Source: Desulfobacterales bacterium | Lineage (GTDB): Bacteria > Desulfobacterota > Desulfobulbia > Desulfobulbales > BM004 | Length of the DNA stretch: 34,081 nucleotides | Assembly (NCBI GenBank): GCA_021647905.1 | Contig: JAKITW010000023.1 | Coordinates: forward strand, 1-34,081 | Direction: 5' to 3' | Part shown: piece after piece, positions 5,846 to 13,533 of the stretch | Layout of the letters: the number at the start of each line of letters is the position of its first letter | How positions within the stretch are numbered: position 1 is the stretch's first letter | The notes under the pieces: generated by a model | What the model was told of the DNA's origin: nothing | Seen by the model: only the letters and a program-made list of their open reading frames with translations | Databases searched by the model: none | Position numbers and translations under genes: made by a program

Positions 5846-7117
5846 TTGGTCAGGGAACGATCCGATAACGCTCTGCTGGAGCAACCCTCCCCATCGATTT
5901 ACTTCTTTGCCTTTTCTGAAGGCGGGGTCCTTTTCTCCGCAAGGACCCGTCGAATCATGACCCTGAATCATTCGGCCGCGGTTATCTGGTGTCTCCTGGA
6001 GCGGATGTCGACCCTGGAGGAACTGGTAACAGAGATGACCCGGCACTTCCCGGTGGACAGGGCAACCGCGTATCAGGATACAACGGCTGTCCTGACGGTC
6101 TTGCGCGCCAAGGGGTTTGTCGGTGACCGGCCGCCTCCCGGTACGCCGGGAACCAAACACAGGGCAGGGCACCAGCAATCCGGTAAACTCCAGGCCGGTA
6201 AGATGTTACAGGCGCCGGGTCTTGCAACAAAGGGGCCGCGGTTCGATGAACCCCGCTGCTGGGCCTTCAGGCAATCTTATCAGATCTTGAATCATACGGC
6301 TGAGTTCTGCATTCAGGATCTTCGGCTCGGTTCGTCTTTCCGGCCGCTGATGCAACAACTGGCTGATAAGAACAACAGCGCCGCGGACACGGAGATCTGG
6401 GTACTTCCGGGTACAGGAGGGGGGGACACCTGGGATATTCTCCGGGACCGCAGGTTGCTTTTCGAGAAGGTGCCCACGGAAAGGGTGCTGCCATGCCTGT
6501 TTTCCCTGGCCTTTGCCGGGTACTGTGACGCCTTTGCCAACCGGTTGCTTTTACATGCCGCGGTCCTGGCAAAGGGGGAGCGGGCGATCATTTTTCCGGC
6601 AACGGCCGGGTCCGGCAAGACCACCCTGGCCGCGGTCCTTGTCATGCGGGGCTGGCGGTTTTATTCCGATGAACTCGCCGGGCTCAGCGTTGAGAAGCTG
6701 ACGGTCGCCCCGTTTGCCCTGCCCATGAGTATCAAATCAGGCTCGGTAAGTCAACTGGCGCCCTACTATCCCGGATTGCAGTCAGCGGAGGTCCACCAGC
6801 GGGCCGATGGAAAGGAGGTTCGATATCTGGTGCCGCCCCTTGACCGGATAGCCGGGCCAGGGGCGGAGGCGATGATTGAGGCGGTGGTCTTTCCCAGGAT
6901 TAAAAGACCGTCGCCGACCGGCCTGGTGGAACTCGGCAAGGCAGAGGCCCTGATGCGGCTGGCAGAGACCTGTTCCTCGGACCGGGATCTCATCCCCGGA
7001 GACATAGAGGCAATGATCAGGGTTGTGGAACAGTGCGCATGCCTGGAACTTGTTTTTTCAGATCCGGAGGAAGCGGCCGGGTTGCTGGAAAACAGCTTGA
7101 CGGGCCGGGCCGGCTGA
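5846..7117 (+). CDS. PqqD-domain / HPr-kinase-like fusion protein
   Basis: A 423-residue protein with two modules. Residues about 22-93 match the PqqD fold, a winged-helix peptide-binding element (GGVLFSARTRRIMTLNHSAA, AVIWCLLER, then a helical LEELVTEM). After a Pro/Gly/Lys-rich linker, residues about 225-400 resemble HPr kinase/phosphorylase: LLLHAAVLAKGERAIIF, Walker A TAGSGKTT at 253-260, and FYSDELAGL at 273-280, where HprK carries its catalytic acidic residue. The usual arrangement is two neighbouring genes (HprK-related kinase plus PqqD protein); here they are one chain. It could bind the small peptide encoded just upstream and phosphorylate it or a partner. The start is a TTG with GAGG 8-9 bp before it, and no in-frame ATG exists before residue 38. 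The modules are clear; the substrate is inference. Confidence 0.82.
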   Translation: MVRERSDNALLEQPSPSIYFFAFSEGGVLFSARTRRIMTLNHSAAVIWCLLERMSTLEELVTEMTRHFPVDRATAYQDTTAVLTVLRAKGFVGDRPPPGTPGTKHRAGHQQSGKLQAGKMLQAPGLATKGPRFDEPRCWAFRQSYQILNHTAEFCIQDLRLGSSFRPLMQQLADKNNSAADTEIWVLPGTGGGDTWDILRDRRLLFEKVPTERVLPCLFSLAFAGYCDAFANRLLLHAAVLAKGERAIIFPATAGSGKTTLAAVLVMRGWRFYSDELAGLSVEKLTVAPFALPMSIKSGSVSQLAPYYPGLQSAEVHQRADGKEVRYLVPPLDRIAGPGAEAMIEAVVFPRIKRPSPTGLVELGKAEALMRLAETCSSDRDLIPGDIEAMIRVVEQCACLELVFSDPEEAAGLLENSLTGRAG

Positions 7118-7118
7118 A

Positions 7119-7216
7119 GGCGCATGGGGCAGAGGGCATGGCGCAAAGGGTGAAGGGATTTGCGATTTGTTCTCAGTTGTTTTATCCTGTGCGCATTGCG
7201 CCTTCAGCTATGCGCT
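7119..7216. repeat. Two opposed heptamer arrays (GGCGCAN and NTGCGCC)
   Basis: Units GGCGCAT, GGGGCAG, AGGGCAT, GGCGCAA at 7119-7146 are followed after about 40 bases by GTGCGCA, TTGCGCC, TTCAGCT, ATGCGCT at 7189-7216, in the reverse sense. Folded together they could form a long imperfect hairpin between the fusion gene and lapG, which might terminate or slow transcription. Confidence 0.5.
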
Positions 7217-7257
7217 TCCCCGCTTGCCAGCCAGATCGCTTGTCCCAAGGAGATCCT

Positions 7258-7965
7258 TTGCCCAAAAAACACCGCATTCTGTGTGCTGCGATCCTGCTCG
7301 TTTTTTTTGCCGCCACCGGTGTTGCGCTCACCAGGGTGAATTTTCGGATTGACAGCAAGATCATCGACCAGGCGGTGCGACGGTACGGAGACCAGGCCCG
7401 GGTCTGGCTGGAGCGGTGGCAGGAGTTGATCCGGCAGGACAGCACTGTTCCGGAGCGGGAGCAGCTCAAAAGGGTTAATGATTTTTTCAACCAGCTGGAG
7501 TTTGTTTCCGACATCTCCCACTGGGGAAAAAGCGATTACTGGGCCACCCCGGTGGAGTTTCTCAGCAGCCGGGGGGGGGACTGTGAAGATTTTTCCCTGG
7601 CCAAGTACTTTACCCTCAGGGCAATGGGGGTTCCGGAAAGCAAGCTGAAGCTTACCTACGTCAGGGCCCTCGACTTTGACCAGCCGCACATGGTCCTCAC
7701 CTACTACACCAGCCCTGGCGCCGAGCCGCTGGTCCTCGACAACATCAAAAAAACCATCAAGCCGGCCTCAAAACGGAAAGATCTGGTGCCGGTCTACAGT
7801 TTTAACGGCAGCGGGCTCTGGCTGGCAAAGCAACGGGGTCGCGGCATGATGCTGGGCGGCCGCAACCGTCTCACCCTCTGGCAGGATCTCCTAGAACGGA
7901 TGCCGGAAGGTCTGTTGACAGAGCCGGACAAAAAATTGACCGCAGACAAGGGGAATCGACCATGA
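7258..7965 (+). CDS. lapG: LapG-like periplasmic cysteine protease (BTLCP family)
   Basis: A 235-residue bacterial transglutaminase-like cysteine proteinase. In Pseudomonas, LapG cleaves the N-terminus of a giant surface adhesin and releases the cell from the surface. An N-terminal hydrophobic segment (ILCAAILLVFFAATGVAL) directs it to the periplasm. The catalytic triad is visible as Cys109 in SSRGGDCEDFSLAKY, His144 in DQPHMVLTYY, and Asp161 in EPLVLDNI. The TTG start at 7258 is chosen because AAGGAG lies 5 bp before it and the signal peptide follows at once; the frame is open back to 7033 but that part overlaps the previous gene. The stop overlaps the lapD start in ATGA. No candidate adhesin substrate is in the window. 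Confidence 0.9.
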   Translation: MPKKHRILCAAILLVFFAATGVALTRVNFRIDSKIIDQAVRRYGDQARVWLERWQELIRQDSTVPEREQLKRVNDFFNQLEFVSDISHWGKSDYWATPVEFLSSRGGDCEDFSLAKYFTLRAMGVPESKLKLTYVRALDFDQPHMVLTYYTSPGAEPLVLDNIKKTIKPASKRKDLVPVYSFNGSGLWLAKQRGRGMMLGGRNRLTLWQDLLERMPEGLLTEPDKKLTADKGNRP

Positions 7966-9992
7966 CACTGTATCGACAGCTCATTCTTTTCATCCTTCTT
8001 CTGTTCCTGCTTCTCTTTACCGGAAGCTGGCTGGCAAAGCTTGAAAGCACCCGCTCGTTTCTTTTCAACCAACTGCAATCACACGCCCAGGATACGGCCA
8101 CCTCCCTGGGACTGTCGCTGTCGCAGTGCATGGCTGATAACGATATGGTGGCGGTTGAGTCCCGGCTCAACGCGATTTTCGACCGGGGCTATTACCGGCT
8201 GATCCGGCTCACGGATGTTTCCGGCGCTGTTTTAAAAGAACTTACCCTTAAGGTGAAAATCGAAGACGTTCCGCAATGGTTTGTCCGGTTGTTCCCCTTA
8301 GAGACCCCCTATGCCCGGGCAAACGTGATGTCCGGCTGGTACCAGTCCGGCACCCTCATTGTGGAGAGCCACCCGGGCTATGCCTATAAGATGCTCTGGG
8401 AGACGGCCACCCGGATGACCATCTGGTTCGCGGGTGCTGGACTTGTGGTCTTGATCGCCGGCAGCCTGGGCCTGCGGATTCTGCTCCGCCCCTTGCAGGA
8501 GGTGGAGCGCCAGGCCGAGGCGCTCTGCAACAAGGAGTACCGGATCCAGGAACACCTGCCCCGGACCAGGGAGTTGCGGCAATTGGTCGCAGCCATGAAC
8601 CGCATGACCATCAAGGTAAAGGAGATGTTTGAGGAGCAGGTGGCCATTGCTGAACGGCTGCGGCAACATGCCTACAGCGACTCCCTCACCGGACTGAGCA
8701 ACCGTCGTTATCTCGCCAGCCAGGTAGCCGCACATTTTGAGCGTAACGAAAACGCGATCCAAGGGGCACTCCTGCTGGTCCAGGTCCACGAACTGAAAAA
8801 ACTCAACCAGCAGAAAGGGCTTCAGGCCGGCGATCTGTTAATCAAGCGGGTGGCGGAAATACTCCAGGCCCAAGGTAGCCGGATATCGGGGGTCGAGGTG
8901 GCTCGGCTGACCGGCGGCGATTTCTGCATCTTCATGCCCGGCGCCTCACCTGACGATGCCGAACAGGCGGCGGCCGCCATTGTCAACCGGATGACCCTCC
9001 TGGCGGTGGAGCAACTCACCCTTTCCGACAATATCGGTCACGTGGGCGCGGCGGTGTATGAATGCGCCACCAATCTGGGTACATTGCTGTCCGAGGCGGA
9101 TCTGGCCCTGCGCACCGCCCAGCGGAATGGGCCGAACACCTGGCAGGTGGCAACAGTCACCCGGGACTGCGAGAACAAGTACCAGGGGGAACAGGCATGG
9201 CGGGCCGCGCTTGAGCGGGCCATAAGGGAACGGAACATCTTCCTGTTTGCCCAGCCCTCGGTTGCCTGTACGGACCGGGACCGGATTGTGCATCTGGAGA
9301 TCTTCTCCCGGGTGGTCCAGGAAGACGGCGCCCTGTTGAACGCCGGACTTTTCATGCCATACGCCGAGCGGCTTGACCTGGTTGCGGCCCTGGATCTGGT
9401 GGTCCTGGAAAAGGTGAAGGAGTTTGACAAGGCGGACCTGGGCACAGACCGGATTGCGATCAATATCTCCCCCTCGTCGCTCCTGGATGATTCCTTCAGC
9501 CAACGGACCGAATCCATCCTGCGCAGCCTGCCGGACAAGGCGCCGCGGATCACCTTTGAGGTGGTTGAATTCAGCGCCATCAACCACCTTGACCGGGTCA
9601 AGGAGTTCCGTGCCATGGTGGCCCGATACGGACACACCATCGGCCTGGATCATTTCGGCCGGAGTTTTTCCAACTTCGGATACCTGCAATCGCTGCGGCC
9701 TGATTTCGTCAAAATTGACCGGGCCTATATCAGCGAACTCAAAGGGCGAGAGAGCGACAGCGGTTTCTTTATCAGCTCCCTGTGCAGTGTTGCCCACAGC
9801 CTTGATATCGCCGTGGTCGCGATCGGGGTGGAGGAAGAACGGCAGTGGCAAATCCTGCAGGAACTCAACCTTGACGCCATGCAGGGCTACTTCATCGAAA
9901 AGCCCTATCCCATTAAGCTTCGCACCACCGGAAACGATCCACCAACCGATGATCGAGATTCTGAAAGGGTTTTCAAGGGCAGGAAAAGATAG
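7962..9992 (+). CDS. lapD: LapD-like c-di-GMP receptor with degenerate GGDEF and EAL domains
   Basis: A 676-residue inner-membrane protein: transmembrane helix at about 6-24, periplasmic LapD/MoxY-type domain to about 150, second helix at about 153-172, HAMP-like linker, GGDEF at about 235-395, EAL at about 415-660. The GGDEF signature is GGDFC (318-322), lacking the catalytic Glu. In the EAL domain the Glu of EAL is kept (HLEIFSR), but DDFG has become DHFG (563-566) and AEGVE has become AIGVE. Both enzymes are therefore probably dead, as expected of LapD, which binds c-di-GMP and sequesters LapG in the periplasm. It overlaps lapG by 4 bp. A 101-bp mobile element lies 23 bp after the stop. 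Confidence 0.9.
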   Translation: MTLYRQLILFILLLFLLLFTGSWLAKLESTRSFLFNQLQSHAQDTATSLGLSLSQCMADNDMVAVESRLNAIFDRGYYRLIRLTDVSGAVLKELTLKVKIEDVPQWFVRLFPLETPYARANVMSGWYQSGTLIVESHPGYAYKMLWETATRMTIWFAGAGLVVLIAGSLGLRILLRPLQEVERQAEALCNKEYRIQEHLPRTRELRQLVAAMNRMTIKVKEMFEEQVAIAERLRQHAYSDSLTGLSNRRYLASQVAAHFERNENAIQGALLLVQVHELKKLNQQKGLQAGDLLIKRVAEILQAQGSRISGVEVARLTGGDFCIFMPGASPDDAEQAAAAIVNRMTLLAVEQLTLSDNIGHVGAAVYECATNLGTLLSEADLALRTAQRNGPNTWQVATVTRDCENKYQGEQAWRAALERAIRERNIFLFAQPSVACTDRDRIVHLEIFSRVVQEDGALLNAGLFMPYAERLDLVAALDLVVLEKVKEFDKADLGTDRIAINISPSSLLDDSFSQRTESILRSLPDKAPRITFEVVEFSAINHLDRVKEFRAMVARYGHTIGLDHFGRSFSNFGYLQSLRPDFVKIDRAYISELKGRESDSGFFISSLCSVAHSLDIAVVAIGVEEERQWQILQELNLDAMQGYFIEKPYPIKLRTTGNDPPTDDRDSERVFKGRKR

Positions 9993-10015
9993 TTAATGGT
10001 TGTTTGTTAATTGTT
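9991..10015. repeat. Heptamer array (NGTTAAT type) interrupted by the 101-bp element
   Basis: AGTTAAT, GGTTGTT, TGTTAAT and a partial TGTT precede the element. If the element and one 7-bp duplication are removed, the array continues in phase with another TGTTAAT. Confidence 0.5.
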
Positions 10016-10123
10016 GATGAACTCGTAACAACCCGAAAGGCTTCAAATGCCACCCAATAAAATCAACAAGTTACAAGACGAATCACGTCCGTCGAGCGGG
10101 TTGTTGCGAGACCGACAATTGTT
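10009..10123 (+). mobile_element. 101-bp MITE-like element, copy 2, with 7-bp target duplication
   Basis: The element is 10016-10116 and is identical to copy 1 (341-441) except for one base (T in place of C at element position 8). Flanking direct repeats AATTGTT lie at 10009-10015 and 10117-10123. In this copy the inner inverted repeat extends to 14 bp with a single mismatch (CTCGTAACAACCCG against CGGGTTGTTGCGAG). It lies between lapD and the LOG-family gene. Confidence 0.8.
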
Positions 10124-10150
10124 AATGGTAACAGCATGTTAAAATCTATT

Positions 10151-10198
10151 AACCAAGAACCAAGAACCAAGAACCAAGAACCCCGACTCCTGACCCCT
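10151..10198. repeat. AACCAAG x4 heptamer array, then GACYCCT x2
   Basis: Four exact AACCAAG units occupy 10151-10178, followed by GACTCCT and GACCCCT at 10185-10198. The arrays fill much of the 9993-10296 gap, which otherwise holds the 101-bp element and no gene. Confidence 0.75.
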
Positions 10199-10296
10199 GG
10201 AGCAGGTATTAAAAGGTATGGATCTTGCCGCGGCCGGAGATGAGAGAGTCTTTTCTACGAGCCGGACAATGTAGCGATCAGTTGTGACCGCCCGGC

Positions 10297-12300
10297 TCAG
10301 AATAACTGGAGCAGCTCCTTGTAGGCACGGACCGCCACCTTGGGGTCCGAGGTCATGATCAGGTATTTCTTTATCCACTCGGGCGCTCGGCCGAGCGCCA
10401 CCATTTCAAGAATCTGGTCCTTGGCACCCTGCCAGAATTCTTCGGCCCCCTCGGTGCCGAACAGCACGATCGGCACCCGTTCCGAAATGGAGAGCTTGAA
10501 GTTACACAGGGTGATACCCAGTTCCTCCAGCGAGCCCAGCCCGCCCACGTTGAAGATCGGGAAGGTGGCCACCTCGAACCATTTCTGGCGGCTGTGGCGG
10601 CATTTTGACTGGAAGACCTGGCAGAAATCCACGTCAGTGGTCATGGCCTGGTCGGTGATCTCCAGGAAATTGGCACCAGAGAGGATCCCGTGCTTACGGG
10701 CGACATTATTGGCCTCTTGCATCACCCCGCTGCCGCCGCCGGTGATGATGCCGATGTTTTTTTGGCCCCAGAAATCGATCAGAGCCTGGATCAGCTCGTT
10801 TAACCGTTGGGCCGCCTTCCTGGTAAGTTTCTGGTTCGACCCGTAGAAGGCGAACAGCATCGATTTATGGAAGTCGGCCAGCCGCTCCGGCCGGACAAAA
10901 TAACCCTTGCCGTCCCGCATGGTGCTGACCATCAGCGACCCGGTCAGGTCAGATACCCAGTAGACATCGATCCCCAGGTCGTAGTATTCGCCCAGTTGGT
11001 TGTGGTCCCGGTCCGAGAGAAAGGGGCCGTACTTGCAGGACGGTTCGTAGAAGTAGATGGCCTTGATCCTGTTTTTGGAGGCCAGATAGATGATGTCGTG
11101 GTGCTCGACCACGTTGGGGAAATATTTCATGATCAGGGTGGCCGGTTGCTTCAGCCCCTTGATCCTGGCGGTGGCAAAGATGTGCGGGCAGGCGGACTGG
11201 GGCGAGGCGTAGCGCCGTACCATCGAGCAGTTTATCTTGGATACCCGGCAGGGCTCGTCCGGGCCGTTGAGCAGGATCGGCGCCTTGTTCAGGGTAGACG
11301 ACCTGCCTTGAACCACCACCAGGGGGCGATCGACAAAGTGGCAGGTGGAGTTCTTGATCGACTTGAATCTTTTTTGAAAGGTGTTCAGGAAAGGGTAGGA
11401 GAGGGAGTTGTCTTGAACCGCGGTTTTCCGTTTCGGTCTTCCGGAATTATCCCGGCGGCCCCGGTAGATCTTGGCCCGGATGACCGGGTTGACAATGGTG
11501 TTCTTGCTGTTGTTCACTATTTCAAGGTAGATGCCGACCCCCCTGGTCTTGATCGGGTCGAGCACGGTTGCCGGTAGGTGCTTGCCGAACTCGAAGCCGC
11601 TTTGCAGGACAACGTAGTGCTCGTTGAGATACATCGAGCAGGTGGTGATGATGCCCTCGTTGGGCGGGATGATCACCGTGTCCACCTCCTCGCGGTACTG
11701 GTACTGGTTCAATATCTCCCGGCCGTCATGCTCCAGCAGGATCCGGGCCAGGATTTTCCGGTCCGCGTCTTCCCGCAACCGGCAGATCGCGGAATGGGGC
11801 CTGATCAGAATGGTGCCGTCACTGGAGATGGTGGTGGAATCGGGAAGCTTCAGGTCGCCGCGCTTGAGCGCCGCCAGCACCTCGTCGGAGCTGAGCAGGG
11901 CCTCGGGATCGCAGTAGACCAGGCGGCCCACCGGAAAGCCTTCGTCAAAAAAATCCTTGAGAATATCAAGCCCGGGATAGCCGGGGATGACCCGGGTGGC
12001 GACCATCGACAGGCTGAGCCGGTTGCCCTCGATGGTGCCGAGCCGGGGGGCTTCGCAACTGATCTGGATACCGAGCCGGGCGATCCGGGAACGTTCGCTG
12101 AAAATAAAGGGATCATGCTGCTGGGTGAGGCGGGCAATGCTTTTTGCCGGGGGCTCGACCTGTTGTTTAAGCTCTTCGGACAGCTCAAAGGCGGCCTCAA
12201 AGGAGATGGATTGGTCGGTGCGGTGAAAGACCTTGGTAATGATGCCGTCGGAAGACTGAAGGAAACCGCGGAACGATTGAATTCTGTTTTCTGTTGCCAT
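10297..12300 (-). CDS. Large protein with C-terminal LOG-family Rossmann domain
   Basis: A 667-residue protein. Only the last ~170 residues are recognisable: FAFYGSNQKLT, IGIITGGGSGVMQEANNVAR near residue 520 and FNVGGLGSLEELG near residue 586 match the LOG / 'lysine decarboxylase' Rossmann fold. Known LOG enzymes are nucleotide 5'-monophosphate phosphoribohydrolases, and the motif normally reads PGGxGTxxE. Here Pro is replaced by Val and Thr by Ser, while both Glu remain. The ~480-residue N-terminal part is unassigned. It contains repeated R-x-G-I-x-I phrases, RPHSAICRL and several Cys in the middle (PDEPCRVSKINCSM, SPQSACPHI). The start at 12300 is the first ATG before a plausible sequence; the frame is open to 12393. 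The ribosome-binding site is weak. Confidence 0.75.
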   Translation of the reverse strand: MATENRIQSFRGFLQSSDGIITKVFHRTDQSISFEAAFELSEELKQQVEPPAKSIARLTQQHDPFIFSERSRIARLGIQISCEAPRLGTIEGNRLSLSMVATRVIPGYPGLDILKDFFDEGFPVGRLVYCDPEALLSSDEVLAALKRGDLKLPDSTTISSDGTILIRPHSAICRLREDADRKILARILLEHDGREILNQYQYREEVDTVIIPPNEGIITTCSMYLNEHYVVLQSGFEFGKHLPATVLDPIKTRGVGIYLEIVNNSKNTIVNPVIRAKIYRGRRDNSGRPKRKTAVQDNSLSYPFLNTFQKRFKSIKNSTCHFVDRPLVVVQGRSSTLNKAPILLNGPDEPCRVSKINCSMVRRYASPQSACPHIFATARIKGLKQPATLIMKYFPNVVEHHDIIYLASKNRIKAIYFYEPSCKYGPFLSDRDHNQLGEYYDLGIDVYWVSDLTGSLMVSTMRDGKGYFVRPERLADFHKSMLFAFYGSNQKLTRKAAQRLNELIQALIDFWGQKNIGIITGGGSGVMQEANNVARKHGILSGANFLEITDQAMTTDVDFCQVFQSKCRHSRQKWFEVATFPIFNVGGLGSLEELGITLCNFKLSISERVPIVLFGTEGAEEFWQGAKDQILEMVALGRAPEWIKKYLIMTSDPKVAVRAYKELLQLF

Positions 12301-12599
12301 GAGAATGCCCTGTTTATTTTTTTGCAAAGCCGTTGCCCTCGCCAACGGCGGGAGTGAAGGCATTGTGACATCTGCGTTGGCAACGGACAACATTTTTCTG
12401 ACTTTCCGGCGGGGACTCGTAAAACGGAACCTGGGGACAGGTATGGCAAAGAAGAGTGTCCCCGCAACGGGTGATGTTGCCCGGAATTATCAAGTTTTCC
12501 GGTCGAGGTGTTTATGTTTGGGCGGCTATGAAACGGAATGACGTTACTCTAGGGAAGTCTCTACGGCAACGAGTAAGGAAGATTTGCGTGGAAGGAAAT

Positions 12600-12675
12600 T
12601 GGTGCCCCCGGTAGGATTCGAACCTACGGCTCCAGGATTAGGAATCCTGTGCTCTATCCCCTGAGCTACGGGGGC
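12600..12675 (-). tRNA. tRNA-Arg (CCT)
   Basis: Full cloverleaf on the minus strand: acceptor GCCCCCG/CGGGGGC, D arm GCTC-AGGGGATA-GAGC, anticodon stem CAGGA/TCCTG with loop TTCCTAA giving anticodon CCT, and T arm with TTCGAAT. The discriminator is A, and CCA is encoded at 12602-12600. No integrase or attachment-site duplication was seen beside it. Confidence 0.95.
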
Positions 12676-12691
12676 AATTTGATCGGCTGGC

Positions 12692-12719
12692 ATAATACCC
12701 GAATCGGGCAAGAAATCAA
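12692..12719 (-). promoter_or_regulatory. Sigma70-type promoter for tRNA-Arg
   Basis: Reading on the minus strand, TTGATT (12719-12714) and TATTAT (12697-12692) are separated by 16 bp. They end about 17 bp before the mature tRNA 5' end, a good fit to a housekeeping promoter. Confidence 0.55.
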
Positions 12720-13067
12720 TATCAATAGATGAGGGGCCATCGGTTCGGGCGGCTGACCACCCGATTCATTATACTTTTTCTCCTCTGTGGCGGTAAACAT
12801 TCCCGGGGTAATTGCCATCCTTCCTTGCCGCGAAAACAGCGCGACTCCCTCCCTCTCCCTGGAACTGACCAGGAATCCTTTGTACGAAAAAAGTGATAGT
12901 TCTTGTCTGGTACTTTAGTGGTAAAAAAAAACTAGGCTTGTGTTTTCGAATGGAACCGTCTAGAGTCGGCAGTTAATTTTTCCAGGCAACCCGGGGGGGA
13001 CGAAAAAACAAGACGTTCGCTGCATTATCGTCGCCCGTATACCCAGGAATCAAAGCGATATTGGAGC
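12720..13067. other. Intergenic region between tRNA-Arg and the PilZ gene
   Basis: No gene or recognised RNA. The region includes A/T-rich runs near 12928-12936 and a G run near 12992-12998. I looked for a c-di-GMP riboswitch upstream of the PilZ gene and did not find its conserved core. Confidence 0.4.
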
Positions 13068-13076
13068 GTGAAATCC

Positions 13077-13466
13077 GTGGCTGTAGAAGGGGAGAGAGGG
13101 GAGCAGAGACGGCATGAACGGTATCCGGCCAAGGAGGGCGGAGTGGCCTCTCTGCGGATCGGTTCGGATGTCAGGCTCGGGAGCATCGTTGATGTGAGCC
13201 GGGGCGGGTTGGCGTTCCGTTACATAGACGAGGCCTCGCACCAGGGTGAGCGCAATGTTGCCCTGGATATCCTTTACGGCCAGGACGACTTCCTGCTTGA
13301 AAAGATTCCAGCCCGGGTGGTCAACGACTTCGAGACCGTGAACGAATTCTCCTTCAACCTTCTGCCGGTGCGCCGTTGCAGTCTCAGCTTCGGCGAGTTG
13401 ACCGCCCAGCAGGAGGAGCAACTGGAGTATCTCCTGGCCAACTATACCCCCCGCGTCCACTCCTGA
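13077..13466 (+). CDS. PilZ-domain protein (c-di-GMP effector)
   Basis: A 129-residue single-domain PilZ protein. The c-di-GMP binding motifs are both present: RRHERY (RxxxR-type, near residue 12) and DVSRGGLAFRY (DxSxxG-type, near residue 40). A beta-rich middle and a helical C-terminus (LTAQQEEQLEYLLANY) follow. It would bind c-di-GMP in the cytoplasm and act on an unknown partner; it is not fused to an output domain. The start is uncertain. GTG at 13077 has TTGGAG about 10 bp upstream, while GTG at 13068 is too close to the same element. LapD and the HD-GYP protein in this window are other c-di-GMP components, but no direct link is visible. Confidence 0.82.
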   Translation: MAVEGERGEQRRHERYPAKEGGVASLRIGSDVRLGSIVDVSRGGLAFRYIDEASHQGERNVALDILYGQDDFLLEKIPARVVNDFETVNEFSFNLLPVRRCSLSFGELTAQQEEQLEYLLANYTPRVHS

Positions 13467-13533
13467 TCCTGCATTTTTCTTATTTCCCGTATTTTCCCAA
13501 AGCGTGTTGGCCGGCCCTGGTTGCGGAATCAGG

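Noticed and set aside
10807-12357. Two consecutive plus-strand ORFs (256 and 259 codons) opposite the LOG-domain gene
   Set aside because: Antisense shadows. The minus-strand frame carries real motifs (GGGSGVMQEA, GGLGSLEE).
12600-12675. tRNA-Arg as the border of an integrative island
   Set aside because: No integrase gene and no duplicated tRNA 3' end were found in the window.
12720-13067. c-di-GMP riboswitch upstream of the PilZ gene
   Set aside because: No match to the conserved GEMM core or the paired stems could be found.
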